Positions 1-14,700 of a DNA stretch of 64,000 nt are shown piece after piece (positions within the stretch are counted from its first letter, which is position 1; every line of letters begins with the position of its first letter). The notes under the pieces were generated by a model, which was given only the letters and a program-made list of their open reading frames with translations, did no database searches and had not been told where the DNA came from. The stretch covers positions 259,183,590 to 259,247,589 of the forward strand of contig OX352773.1 in NCBI GenBank assembly GCA_947095535.1. Reading direction: 5' to 3'. The position numbers and the translations under genes were made by a program. The stretch is from Poecilobothrus nobilitatus (lineage: Eukaryota > Arthropoda > Insecta > Diptera > Dolichopodidae).

Positions 1-199
1 ATTAAATGTCATTGTAAAGTGCAATGTATCCTCGAAAGAACTTAATAAAAAAAAAAAAAACGAACAATATTTTTTTTTACAAGAACATATTTAAGTGTAT
101 AGACTATTATAGATGTGTATATGGATAACTATATAATTCATAAGAGAAACCATTTTAAATTAAAATCTATAAAAAAAAATTTGAATTTTGTGACTCAGT

Positions 200-690
200 G
201 AAATAGCGAATAATGAAATAAGATGAAAAATTAAAAAATGGTCAATTTAAAAAAACTATTTCAGTTTACTCAAAATGTATGAAATGAAAAATAAAAGCAT
301 AAAACAGAAATACGTATTTGAACAATAAAGCATTTAATATAGTGGGCCCCTTTAACAAATTAATGTTATCGTGATTTGTTCCCTTTGAGAAATGAATGTT
401 GATTAAAAATTCCTGCGAATTTTTTTTTCTTGCAATGCATATTTAAACAACAAAGCACTTAAAATAATAAGGGGGTTGCCATGTCTCTAAAAAAACGTCT
501 CCAACTGTTTTTAAATCTTGATTTTGCGACAAATTCTAAAACTTCTACCGGTTTTTCTTTACATATGTAATAATACAAAAGTAAAGTATTTAAAAAATTA
601 GGGTCCGCCGACTCCAAATCTCTACTAACACAATTATTGAAACTCCGATTTTGTATTTGATATAACATAAAAAAAAAAGGTATCAAAAAT
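200..690. repeat. degenerate tandem repeat, unit about 125-130 bases
   Basis: The phrase 'acaA(t/c)AAAGcAtTTaaAataataggG' recurs at about 325, 448 and 577, each followed by a G/C-richer patch (gggcccc, gggggttgcc, gggtccgccg) and then a 'ttgaaa...cgattttg'-like stretch. The spacing is 123 and 129 bases. The same kind of unit recurs inside the element near 14680-14960. The open frame on the minus strand here (459-686) is a by-product of the repeat. Confidence 0.6.
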
Positions 691-2582
691 AGTTATAAAT
701 ATAAAAAATAAATAAATGAAAATTGGGTTTTAATCATTTTGTTAGTGAGTAGGCTGAAGCCTTAATTTTTTTCAAATACTTATGTGTTGAAAACTAGATG
801 TTATTACAATTTCTTTTAAGAATGTATTTTGTTTTTTTTTTTTCATCTTTAGATTTCATTTTATTTCAATATTAATATATGGTATTTCATTCATATTTAA
901 ATATTATTTCACAAAAATGTTTTACAGATATTTTCATTTAAAAATAAAACCTATAAAAAATCCCAAAATTTTAGATTTTATTTCATTTTTCACTTTCAGA
1001 TTTTATTTCATTAGACACAATTTCACAGAGTTCGAGTTTTATTTATATAAATAAAAATTTAATTAATTTTATCTGTAACAATTTTCACATCCTTTTTTTT
1101 TTTTACAAATACATACAACCAATACAACAAATAACTATTGTACATATAAATATTGTACTTACATTTAAAATACATATTTTAAGGAAAAATATTTTCGAAT
1201 TGAGCAGTTAAATAAAATTATTAGTTCAGCTTAAACTTTTTAATTAATTTATTTATTTGGCACCTAACGCTAACGTTTCAATGCAATGCATGTATGTTTA
1301 AAAGAAACCCTTGGATCTACAAGTTAACTGGTTCAGTTAAATTAATTATAAATAAAAGAACCCCTTCCGTCTTTTTTCTGTCTCTAAGATCTAATCAAAT
1401 ATTTTTAATTTTTTGAAGAAGGATCATAAAATTTAATTAATAAAATCAACAATTCTTTTTATGACTTTGTCAGATCTAAAAAATTAATGCATAACTTTAT
1501 TATGTTTGAAAGACTTTTTTTTTTAGTCCGGAAAAATTTATTTAGATTTATAAGATATTTTATAAAATGTAGAATCAGTTTTACTATTTTACATAGATAG
1601 TGGCACAGGAAATAGTAAAAAGATTTGAAACAAGTATAAAATTACAAATTATAAAGAGGAAATATATTTTTAATAGTCAGTTTTAGAGCTAAAGAATAAT
1701 GTAAAACTCTTTAAAACCTTTAGTTAAAATATATATATATATAAACGAATAAGAGTTTCATTTGTTGCAATCTATTTAATGTTTTTTATAATTTTCATTA
1801 AGTTAATTAATATATAAATTACAGTAATTATACTTTAATTCAATGCACATTATATATATGTATGTATATGTATAGTACTTTGCAAAACTTAAAATATCCT
1901 TAATGTTAGAATTTTTTAATTGTTGTATTAATGAATTTGAATGCATAAAACTGAGCTTGAACTCAATCCTCAATTTTTCAAACAAAAATACGAGTTCAAT
2001 TGAGATCAGCCTTAATTTTATGCATTCGACTCAATGTTTGCGTTCCTTTTACAGAGTAAACAATTTTTTTTTTTTATTAAATCCTAGTCTCAAGTACAAC
2101 AGTTTTTGAAAAAGAGTAGATCGGAGTAAATACGGTTATGTTAAATTAGCATTTCATTTAGTAAGTACTCTCAACTACTCTCAACTATTCTTTTCGTATA
2201 AAAGGAACTCAAACAATATGAAAAAAGAATTAATGTTTAGAATTTTTAAATGTTTACTAATAAATATTTATACTTAGTAGATTTTGTTAAATTGTTGTTT
2301 ATTAAATTTTAAAATTAAAAGTTATTTTAATTTTTTCTTTTGAATTTATATACTTATATATATATATAATTTAAATATTATTAGTTATATTAGTAGTTAA
2401 TTAAAGCATGTAAAAAAATCTTATTTTCGTTTTAAATAAGTAATTTAGCTTTGTAGATATATTAAAGTCCTTTTTTTTTGTTGTAAAATATTATTTTTTT
2501 TTTTTTTTTATAGATTTAAAGTTAATAAATAATTATTAATAATTAAATATTTTTTTTTTTTTTTTTTTTATGATAATTTCAG
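691..2582. other. intron sequence, no gene seen
   Basis: A/T-rich sequence left of the B56 exon with T- and A-runs. A small imperfect inverted repeat (1938-1964 versus 2002-2030, both ending in GAATGCATAAAA read outward) may be a MITE remnant. No exon-like codon texture was seen. The T-runs at 2470-2570 provide the polypyrimidine tract for the exon at 2583. Confidence 0.5.
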
Positions 2583-2751
2583 GCGAATAAGGATACAAAA
2601 AGCACTCCACCACGAGATGCACCGCCTCCAACTCCAATATCTAAAGCATTAAATTTAACTGGACCATTAATTAAAAAGGAGAAACGTCAAAGTAGTTCAC
2701 GTTTCAATATATCAAAAAATCGTGAATTAAATGCCTTAGCTCAATTTACTG
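2583..2751 (+). CDS. wrd: PP2A B56 exon carrying the [12 protein letters not shown] block
   Basis: Acceptor TTTCAG just before, open frame of 56 codons plus one base, donor G|GTAAAT. The peptide begins [18 protein letters not shown], Pro-rich, and continues with [20 protein letters not shown]. That second stretch aligns with the basic, Ser-rich segment just ahead of the HEAT core in vertebrate B56-delta. The leftover G joins AT of the exon at 46227 to make Asp, giving [14 protein letters not shown], equivalent to the LPALKDSPTQERE stretch of human PPP2R5D. There is no Met, so an upstream exon outside the window must supply the start. Confidence 0.88.
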
Positions 2752-5700
2752 GTAAATTTTTTATTTTATTTTTTTTTTTCTTTTTATAATTTTAAATTTG
2801 TTTTTTTTTTTTTTTTTGTTTAATACATATATATATTATATAAATATTATTTTGAAGACATATTTAAAAAAAGAAAAAAAACTTTTAGTTCATATGTACA
2901 AAAAGAAATTTTCATCTTCCATTATTTATTTAAATGCTTTTTATTTTGAATTGAAATAATTTATTATTATTGCTTTAATAAAATAAAATAGTTAAAGAAG
3001 TATTAAGTAATTTTGCGTTTTCTATTATTATAAATTAATAAAATGATTTTTTTTTCATATTAAATTGCCTTAAAAAAAAATTTAAATAATGAAATAAATG
3101 AAAATTATTTTAAGGATATAGCTAATATATACAATAGGTACACATATAGTTAAATTTTTTTTAAGGATATGTATATGAAGATATAGTTAAGAATTTATTT
3201 TTTTGACAAATTCTTAGAATTCTTTTATAGGATATTTTTTTTTTTTTTTTTATGGTCGGTATACTTATAACGTCAATACATATATTATTATTATGAAAGC
3301 TATGTACACGATGTGCCACGTGATAAATATAAATTTTCTTTTATATATTTAATGTAGTAATTTTTGAAATTTTATAAAATTGTAATTTGATCTGAGTTTC
3401 GTATGAAAAATATAGGAAATTTTTTTTCTTTTTTTTTTGACATGTTAAAATATTTTGTACCTTTATTACCGCTTACCGCTTTAAAATTAAAGCATCGTTT
3501 TGAAATTTAACATTTTGTTAATTTTTTTTATGTATAGTTATATAAAGGGTTAAAAAGTGTATAAATTCTTTAAAGTTATTTGATCTCTTAGAAAAACTAT
3601 TATTTTATACCTTTTTTTTTACTTTAATAAGAAAAGAAAAATTTCCACTTCAATTGCAAGTATTTTCTTTTTGAATGCAAGTATTTCTTTTTAAATGTAA
3701 GTTTTCCTTTTTAATAGCAAATATTTCCTTCTCAAATGCAAGTTATTGTATTTATGTAATTTGTTTAAAATAATTATAATTAATTATTCTTCAAAGATCT
3801 TTAAAACAGTAAGGTTTTTTTAAGGTTTTAGGGTTTTTTTAGGTTGTTAAGTTTAAGGTATTTATATTCATATTTTTTTTTTTTTTTAGGTTATAAGTTT
3901 TTTTCCAGGTTTTGTTTTTAGCTTTTGTATTTTAGGTTGAAGAGTTGATATACATATAGTTTATCTTCATTTATTTATTTTCTATAATCTTATAAGATAT
4001 AGGGATTGATTTTGTTTATAGTTTATTTTTAATAAGTTTACAGCTCAACAAATGCCTATATGCGTACTAAAGATGCAAAAGTGGAAAGTTGTGTATATAT
4101 TATATACTTTTGTCATATTCTGCATGATGTGAAAACCCAGTTTTATAATTAAAATAAAAATCATTTTTATAACTAATATAAGATCCTAGAACAGTTTCTT
4201 ACCTAAAAATAATTTATTTATTTATTTATTTAATATTATTGCATATTATAAATAAATATACAATAATTTTTTGGCCGGTTGCCTTAAAGGCATGTGGGCC
4301 ATCTTATATACTATTTTATATACTAAATATTAAAATAATTATACACTAGATATTATAAATTTACTTAACTATTATATTTATTATATTGAGTATTAAATAT
4401 TAAAATATAATGATATTACTATTTGTTTTATATTTATATTTTCTCCCAAATTTGGTGGTGTTTTAGCAGTCCAATTACTTTACCGAGACTGATCTTGTCA
4501 TTCTTTGCTAGAATTTCTATCAGTAACACTCTTTCATTTGCCCAAAAGACCGTTGTTTCGCTACAGTCGATAAATATGTGCTTGATGGTTAGCGTGTTGT
4601 CGCAGAAACGGCAGATTGGGGGGTCTTCTCCGCTCAAGAGGTGTTTGTGGGTATACAAAGTGCAACCCATTCTAACTTTGGATATCCTTATTGCTATATC
4701 TCGGTTTTCGGTGCCTATTAAGCTTGATACATTTGCATTCGGACTGTGTAACTTTCTGAAAGATATTGAGTTGTCCCATACTTGTTGCCTAATTTTTTGG
4801 ATGTGCACTGCAATCTGCTTTTTGTCCATTGTATATGATCTAGGAATAATTAGTTTCGTTGGGCGAATTGTTGCAAGTTTTGCCTCTTTATCTGCTATTT
4901 CGTTTCCTTTGATTCCAACGTGGCCTGGAATCCAGCAGATTTGTACTTTGCCTTTACTTTTAATTATTTCATTCCTTATCAGCGTTGCCGTTTGTGAGTT
5001 ATTGTTATTGTTTTTAATAGCTTTTACGACACTTAGGCAGTCCGTATATATTATGGATTGGTTGTTTCTTATTTGGACCTCTTTAATTGCTTCAAGCAGA
5101 GCCACTTGTTCTGCCACATATACTGGACAGTTTCTTACCTAAAAATAATTAATTTACAACAAATTTGATTAAAATTATGTAAAATTATCACTAATTTTTC
5201 ATTATTTACAAAGCTGTGCATAGCTTTGAAAATCATTTCAAAACTTGCATTTGAGAAGGTAAATACTTGCTTTCAAAAATACTTGCTTGCTATTAAAAAG
5301 GAAAACTTGTACTTGGAAAACAAAAATTCTTGTAAAGTAGAAATCCTTCTTATTAAAGTAAAAAAGGTATACGTATAGTTATATCCTTTAAAAATTCTTA
5401 TTATTATCGATTATAGACTCAAATTAAAGTTTGGTTCAAATTACAATTTTGTTATAAGCTAATTATATATATATATATAGATACTAATTTTAGATATTTT
5501 TTTTTTTTTATTGAATTCAATATCAGTTTGTAAATATATATTAATTTTTATAAAGTAATAAAGTATAATAAATAAAAATATAAATTCCTTATAAAGTAAT
5601 TAAATCTTTCATATAACTATGAAAATATTAATGTATAATTTCTTTTGAAGTAAATAATATCATATTTTTTATTTATATATATTTATAGTATATATAGTAA

Positions 5701-8700
5701 AAATAAAATAAACGTTTTATTAATGTATTTAAAATATTTACATATATTTATATATATATTTAAGTTCTGTTAAATAACTAATTAGATATTAGAATATTAT
5801 TCTATAAATAACTATTTTAACCTTTGCTAAAAATGTTATTTCTTTTTCTTTTTTTTTTCTACTTTCTTTTTATATATATATATATGTATAATAATATGTT
5901 CAAAGGACATAATTACTAACTATTGTATATACTCTCTATTTACAACTACTATTTATATAAAAAAAAAAAAATTTTAATACCGCTGCACGTTTTTTTTTTA
6001 TTTTTATTTTTCGCTAAGACCTTTGATATTACACCTTTGACCATTTAAGACATTTAAGGTAACTGTACAGAATATAGACCTATTTTGTATGATCTAATCA
6101 TAAAATATTTATTTAAATAAATAATTTAAACAAATATATATATATATATATTTTTAAATTTTTCTTTATTATATTTTAAGAAAGTTCAAATCATGATTTT
6201 CATATCTCACCTTGAGTAAACCCAAAAACAAAAAAAAAAGAAACATTAATATGTTTTGATATTGATTTTATATTAATAGAGATGAAGATTAATTTTATAA
6301 TAAAATGCCTATATAGCTTTTATGCAACGGAGTGGATATTTAAATACTCCAGAGATCACACATCCTTTTTAAAAGGAAAGTCAAATACTAGAAATATTTC
6401 AATTTTTAATTGCTAATAATAATAATAATAATATTATATTAATAGTTTATTAATAGTTTATTAAGAGTTTATTAAGAGTTTAACATTATTTACATTAAAT
6501 TATTTACAAAATAAAAAAAAAGAGTTAATTTAATGTTTTAAATTTTAATATATAGTTAATAATATAATTATTTATTTTTTCATCATAGGATAGTATTAAA
6601 AATAGTTACCTTATAAAAATCTAATTTTTTATATGTATGTATATTTTTAGTAAGAACTATATAATTATAAGGAACGTGTATTTAAGTATATCATAAAAAA
6701 AATATAATTATAAAGCAAAATATTGCTTTAATAAAATTAAAACAAAAACAAAAACAAAAAAAAAAAAAGAAATACAATTAAAATAATATCTTAAACAATA
6801 ATTTAATATAATCATTAATAATAATCATCATTATAAAAATATTTATTTAACGGTCAATTTTACTATATCCTAATTTATTTATAATTCATTTTTGCAATAC
6901 ATATTTAAAATAAAAATATTTTATATATTTCTTTATATAACTGCTGATATTGCTGATAAATATTTTTATTAAAGTTTTTAAAATTATGTGTTTTAAATTG
7001 TGCTTACGGTCACAATGCTTCCACCTTTCACAAATTTCTGCCATTTTTAATATATTTTCCATTACTGACACCAATATTTTTGTTGATTATTACCTGTATT
7101 TCTGCACAAATGCTTTGTTTTAAATGTTCTAAAATTTTAAAGCCTTATCAACAAAAGCGTTTAGATCAGCTTCTGATTTTTAAACATTAAATATCTAATA
7201 AAATTTTTGATAGAAAATAACTCTTGCTCCACCCTGTATATGTACATTTTTATATGAATAATATATATGATGTGTATATTTTTAACGTATATTAATAGTC
7301 ATAGAACTAATTTTTTTATTATACATTAAATGTATATTAATAAATATATATAATTAAATATATATTATAATAAAAACATAAAAAACAAAAAAACCATCTT
7401 TTTTTGTCAGAAAAAAAAGAAAAGAATATTGCTTTTCTTTTTTGCACTTAACCTAAAACAAGTAAAAATAAAATAAACAAAAAATACAAAAATATAAAGC
7501 ATAACATGTCCTTAGGTGTAAAATACATTTAAAAACAGTTGAAAATACGGTTAAAGAAGATTATATTATAATCCTTCAAGTATTTTTTTTTATTTTGAGT
7601 TTTCACTTTTTGTTTTTGATTTTCATGTCAAATTCATCATAAAAACAATTTAAAATAAATTGTTTGTTAGAGTTACATTATTTTACATTATAACATTGAG
7701 TTAATGTCATATTTTCAAAATTTAGAAGAGATATAAATATTATATGTATTACTGAACCCATCTACGATTTTTCTTGTAAATTTATTTTTAATTGAAGTAT
7801 GTAGTTATTGTATTATGTAATTTCGATACATATTTCTTAAATTCTTAATTCTTCACATTTTGGTTACGTGATTATATAATACATATTTAAAATAAAAGCA
7901 AACTTATGAATTTTGTTCAAAAAGGTTAGTCTAGCTCAATTTTGTTGGCTTGTTATAGTATAGACTATATAGATCATTAAGCTTTCAAAAAATTATTTAA
8001 ATTAAATAAAAAAAATTATATATAAAAACATTTAAAAAACAAAAAAAAACTTTTAATTTAAATACAAAAAAATATATATATAAAAAAATTTAGAATTAAA
8101 AAGAAAATTCTTACTTTGAGAATCACTTTACTGTTCTTTTAACAATGCCTACCTATCTATACCTATATTGTCATTTTTCAGACTTCAGTTATTAATTACT
8201 TTACTACACTAAACCTAAATTCGTGCTCTTCTTAATTCTCTCTTTTATCTTTTGTTGCTTTCACTTTCAATTTTTTACGTTTTTACACTTGTTGTTTACT
8301 TGTTGTCAAAAAAAAAAAAAAAAAAGAACAAAAGAAAAAAACAAACTATAGAATAGATATATGAAAGTATAACACAATACAATATAAAAAAGAAAATAAA
8401 ACCTGCTTTGCGTTGTCAAGTGTTTTTTTTTTGTTTGTTGCTGTCAAAACACTTTTTTTTCTCTCTTTTTAGGAATTTTCTTCTTCGTTTTATTTCATTT
8501 TCATGGCTATCCTCTGTCTTGTCAATGATTGTTGTTATAGTCATTTTGTCTTTTTTTTTTTTTCTATTTCCTCATTTTTCTCTTTTCAGGATTTTTTTTC
8601 ATAAATTGAATGAATGTTTGTGGATAGTAAAAAAAAACCCAATAGACAAAAAAAAAAATGTAATCTAAACATCATGAATTGCAAATTATTAAAAAAAAAA

Positions 8701-11700
8701 AAAAAAATTCAAAAAAATTAAATTGCAAATTTTATTTTAAATAAAAATAAATACTTATTAAAATTAAATAATAAAATAATAAAGTAGAAATTTTTTAATA
8801 AATGACATAAACAAACAGAAAAAAAAAAATAAAGTAAGCGAAAATGATTTCGCCAGTCGCTATCATGATGTTTTTCATTCATTATACTTGTAAATTGTTG
8901 TATATCGAAATTAAACATCAGGATATTTTTCCTTGTTTGTATTTAAGATGGTTAACATACACATAAATAAAATTGACAGTATATAATATAGAAGACGAAA
9001 ATATTGATTTTTCCCAACAAGCACAATATTTATGTTTGAAGATATGTATATTTTATATACGTTTCATTTGCAAAAATTAAAAAAAAAAAATATTTAAATT
9101 GTTGTTGTTTTGGATTTTTCTTTCCTGTTTTTTCCTTTCATGTTCAACGGTGAAAAATAATAAGAAAATAAATATTTTCTGACAGAAAATCTGACAATAA
9201 GAAAAACAAAAAAAAAAAAAAAATGAAAAACAAAGAAAAAAAAAACAAGAAAATTAAAAATTTTTTTTTTTTTTACTTAGTTTGTAGAAGTCGTTCTTAT
9301 AATTTAAATCATATATCGGGTGAAAACGCTTTTTTTTTTTTACATTTTTTTAAATACAAAAAAGAAAATTTTTTTTTTGATAGAATAGAAATGTAAAATA
9401 AAAAAAAAAAATTTTTTTTTTAAATATTTTGCCAAAATTGCAAAACGAAAATATTAGAAAATAAAAACCGAAAAAAAAAAAACATTTAAATTTTTCTACA
9501 ATATAATATATAATAAATACATATATTTTTTTACTAATATAATAAAAGAACAAAAAAAAAAAAAAAAAGTTTAAAACAGTTTTATAAATTGAAAAAAGAA
9601 TAAAATCGGAATAAAAAAAATAAATAATCCACGTCCTTTTTTTGTTCTTTCCAATATATTTTCATCAATAAAAAAAATAAAAAAAAGTTCAAAATTAAAT
9701 GTAAATTATTCCCATGAAAATAATTAAATAATAAATTAAGAAAATTTAAACTAAAATAAAATTTATTTAAAACTATGAGTTAATTTTTTATTTTTATTTT
9801 TATTTTTTTTCAATTTTTTTTTTTTTTATAATATACAAACACATGTATATACATATAAATTTTTGGTGAACACCCATTTGTACTATAAAAGTCTATTAAA
9901 ATCAACAGGAGTTTTGTCGCCTAAAAAAAATAAAAAAAAAAAAATAAATAAATTTTTAGCATTTTTTTAAATATAGAACTAAAAACTAAAATTAGTACCA
10001 ACTTTATTTTTTTTTACTTTAGTATAGGGTTTTTCCTTTCTCCTTTCCCTTTTGTTTTTTTTTTGTTTTTTTATTTAATTCATTCCACTCTAATTTTTCT
10101 ATTGTTTTAATAATCCTCATCATAATATATTGTATTATTCTATCTATGTGTATATAATATTATGTATTATACATATATATTATGTTTATGAGTAATATTT
10201 ACCCGGTCATTTGGGTATTATTTAGTAACAGCTATTAATTGCTCTTCTATAATAAAAGCCTTTCATTTAAATGAAAAATAAAATTATAACCTTTAACTTT
10301 TTGTTTTATTTTTGTTTTTTTTTTTTTGTTTTTCCAAAGGAAATTAAGAAAAAAAAAAAATCTTAGGGATTATGAGAATAAATGCAGATATATGTATAGT
10401 TATATATTTATAATATGACATAAAATAGACCGTATATTGTAAAAATATATACATATATATAATATATAAATTAAATTAAAATTATTGGAAATATATAAAA
10501 AAAAAGAAAAGACAATGTATTAATTTTATAAGAAAATGTCAAATATAAAATTTAGGTACATATATATTTTATATACATATATACCATATAATAATGTTGT
10601 ATATCATAAAATAGTATATAATAATTTTTCATTCATTTAAACTAAAATCAATAATACGATTTTTACTTAAATAACTATATATATATACTCGTATACATAT
10701 ATATTTATATATATATACATTATTTAAAAGAAATAGTTTTTTTTATTTGTTCGTATATAACTTTTTATTAACTATAATATAGATATTATTCGTATAATAA
10801 TGTTTTTTTATATAAATTTTTGCATATATATATATACATATAGGTATATAAGAAATGAAAATATAATATAAGTTTCTTGACTTTGAGTTAGGTTGCTACG
10901 ATGCTATATAAGTACATATATATATATTATATACTAATTTTACATAGGTATTATATGTATATAGATATATAATTTGCAAATACACATTTAAAAAAATGAT
11001 TCTATTATACATAATTTAAAATCATATACAGTAATAGACAAAAATGAAAATTGTAGTTTTTATGTTTTAAGTGCAATATCAGTACATTATATAGTTTAAA
11101 ATTAAATCCTTAAATACAATAGATATAACGCTACAAAAAATAGAAAATGTATTTTTTTCAATTTTTCAATCAATCAATCAAAAAAGAATTTTTAATTTGT
11201 ACTGAAGTATAATTATACAAACAAAAAAATTAACGATTTTTTCTTCACATATAGGTGTTAGTATCTCATATTGTACATTGCATTTTTTAAATAAAATGTT
11301 GGGTATATATATTATCTTTTAATAAAATTACTTATACCCAAATAGTAAATTTTTTTTGTTAGTTTATTTTAGTACTTTTTATTCCCATTTCTACAGTATG
11401 ACGTTAAACTTTTTTTTTTTTTTTAATGCATTTCTCTGCCACATAAATGTGGACAGGAAATTACACAGCCTTTCCTGTTTAGGCGTGGCTGTAAGTGTTG
11501 TAAGGCGAAATAAGGATTCGAACCCATACTCCCTCGGTGTTTACAGCGTATTTTATACGCTCTTACCCACTAGGCCACCGGGGCCCTATGTTAAACTTTA
11601 ATTTAGTTAATCTTCTTTTTTATTTAATCACGCTTAATAATTATTGAGTTTAAACTTTTGTTCTTTCAATTTAAAATTTAAAATTCAGTTAGTATACGTA

Positions 11701-14700
11701 TATACTTAAAATATTAAGATTTAATGTTAACAAAACTAATTATTTTATATTATATCTATATTGATAATTCGTTATAATTATACAGATTTAGCTTTGATTC
11801 GGTATAGTGTCGTAAAGGAGTCATTATACTTATAAGATTTATACTGATGACCACCGTCTGCTATACTATTATAGATCATTTCCAAATTTGTTACTTTTGA
11901 ATCTATCATAAATTGTTGAATTATTTAATAATTTAATCATGATTTTTAAAATGGAATCATGATTTGATCCGGACCAACCTCGCTTCAATGTCAATAATTC
12001 TCAATCTCGAATGACACAATAATATATTTTTGAATGAATATATTTGAATGAAAAAAAATTCTTTCCAGTTTCAAAATATTTTCATTTTCTACTTTTATAA
12101 AAATAAACGTTTGAAATATATGTTATAAGTGTTAAGTTTGAAATATTAACAGGGACTATTGTGTTCTCTGAGTAAAATTTAAACCAAACGCAATTTTTGA
12201 AAGTCAGAAAAAATAAATTAGTTTTTGCATATTTTACTCGTCTGTATTTGGAGTCTTTAATGAATGAATTATATAATTAATATATAGCCAACTAATAAAC
12301 TTATCGTTTTCAGTTTAATTCAACTTGATAGCAAATTAAACTATAGAATTCCATTCTTTAATTTTAACTGAACTTTAAATTCATGTTTTGTTTTAATTTA
12401 AACTTGATATTCAGATTAAATTAAATTTAAACGCGCCGTGTTAATTTGGGAATTACTCATGTATTTTTATTATCAAAAAAAAAAAAAAAAAAGTTTTTGC
12501 AGCATATTTTGTCCAATACTGTATATATAAAACTACATAAATTCTTCCTTAAACAATAATATTTTCTTTTTTTTTTTTTATCTGTTGTTTTATATTTATA
12601 CGTTTTTATATTTTTATCTTTAATAAATAGAGAAAATTAATTTCTATTTATGTGTACATATATATGTATATATTTTGCATTTATATACATTTATATAATA
12701 TAATATAATAAATTTAAGAGAATATATATAAAAAGAAAAAGAGGCAGGATATAATTTTTTTTTTTTTGTATTATTTTTAAGTGAAAAATTATAACAAAAA
12801 GTCATTTATATATAAAATGATTCTATAAATGAAATAATTAAGGTTTTTATTTTTCTTTTTACATTTTTTTTTTCAATTATTTATTTATTAATTTTTTGAT
12901 TTAAATTATAAGCAAATTTCAATATTAATTATGACATTAAATTGTCAATAAAATATGAAAAAGGAGATTAAATTGTGCTTCGATATTTTAAATTCAAATG
13001 AATTTAGATGTAATTTTAGATTTAGATGGAATTACATGGAATATAACTTTAGTAAATTTCTCTTTAAAGTTAAAAGTATAGTCATAATAATATTTATTAT
13101 ATTTTAAAATGTTATCGGAATATTTTTTTATTTCATTTTAAATTAAATTTGTTTTTTTTTTTTTTATTATTAAGATTGGTTTATATTAAAAAATGAATTG
13201 GCCAATTAGTTACGAATTAAATATGTGATCTCAAATTTATTTTTTTTTTGTTCCAATCATGGAAAGAAACTATTCAAAAGACTTTTTGAAATAATATTGC
13301 GAATTTTTTATTATATCTCTAGTCTTATAGTATCAATTAAATATTTGAAAATTATGAAATATTTAAAACATTTCTTTTATATCTAAATGATTCAAATAAA
13401 ATTATATTAATGAAAAGAATTAATTAATTTTTAAAGAAAATAAATTTTTGATTTTTTATTCAGTTTTTTGTTTCGGACATAATATATAAAAAAGTATGTC
13501 AATTTTAGTTTTATTTTGTTTCTCATATACGAATATATAATAAGATATTTTCGTAATGTTGATCTATATAAAAGCATAAAGAGGTATTTACATAAGTATT
13601 TAATAAAAATAATTTTTAATTTTTATTATTTTTGATACAAATTTAAATTAAATAATAATTATGTTTAAAAGAAAATGTAACATTTTTTATTATCTTTAGA
13701 AATTTTACTTTTGTAACGGTTACATTGTTAATTTTAAATTGTTATATCTTTTACCGTATTATTTTTTCTTTCCCACTCCTATAAGGAACATATAAAGTAT
13801 CACCCACAAATCGTTTATTATTAATATTAAACAAAAACACCGAAGTATATTATGAACCTAAGGTTGTATCTTCTAAACTGTTTAATATATTCTTTGGTTG
13901 ATATTCAGTCAATAGTGTATTGTTTAAGACACCGGTCTTTCATTTGAAATGAGTTGGTATCCAAACCTGGTTGGTTCATATAGATTAATAAAAAAATAAT
14001 ATTCTTGTAATATGTAATTAAATAAAAAAAAAATCAAGTAATTAATGGCGCAGAAATGAAAATTCTTGTAACATTGAAGTTTTGCACAATTAAAAACAGC
14101 CAAGTAATCAACGGCATAGGAAACTGAAGCTTAGTCAAATATGAGTAATAAATAACTTAGTATGGATATGTCAAATGGTCCTTATATGTAAGAGTTCAAA
14201 GAAAAAAAAATATATATATTGATATATCTATACATATATATGTAATAGAATATCTACATCAGTCTCAGTTTTTTATATGAATTTTAGTGAAACTTAAGAT
14301 ATTGTAATTAAAATTTAGTTTATGAAAGATACTGTTAAAGCGGTATTGCCCCTCAATTGGATCTTAAAAGAAAAAGAATTAAGAATCTTACAATATAGTT
14401 CGTTAGATAATTAAATTTTGTTATCCAATAGATTACAAGCATTATGCATTGGTATTGTAAGGGTCGAATGCGCGTTTCTCAAAATCGGGTGTTATCAAAA
14501 TTTCGTTTTTTTTGTAAAATCTTGTTTCTTAAAATATTGTTTTATCAAAATCTCGTTTCTTAATATCTTGTTCTTTTTTTGCTTCTTTTTATTTTTAGCA
14601 CATTTTTAAAAAGAAAGATATAAATATCAGAGGTTGGTTATTTAAACTCTAAAATACCTTTTAATTTTTTTTTCATACATATTGCAAGATGAAATCCTTT

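Larger units (their letters stand above)
3607..5370. mobile_element. fold-back element interrupted by the LINE
   Basis: The left arm 3607-3744 and right arm 5241-5370 are inverted copies. Left begins TACCTTTTTTTTACTTTAAT and ends TTCTCAAATGCAAGTT; the right arm reads the reverse complement of both with small changes. Each arm contains 4-5 degenerate direct repeats of about 22 bases around (A)ATGCAAGTATTTCTTTTT. Without the LINE and one TSD the element would be about 0.83 kb. No coding sequence remains between the arms apart from the LINE. Fold-back or MITE-like class; no superfamily can be given. Confidence 0.75.

Noticed and set aside
4423..5142. Long plus-strand open frame opposite the LINE
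   Set aside because: It is the antisense shadow of the RNase H frame; the minus strand carries the recognisable catalytic and zinc-knuckle motifs.
9350..9553. Phe/Lys/Ile-rich open frame
   Set aside because: Typical of reading through A/T homopolymers; no domain, no splice or context support.
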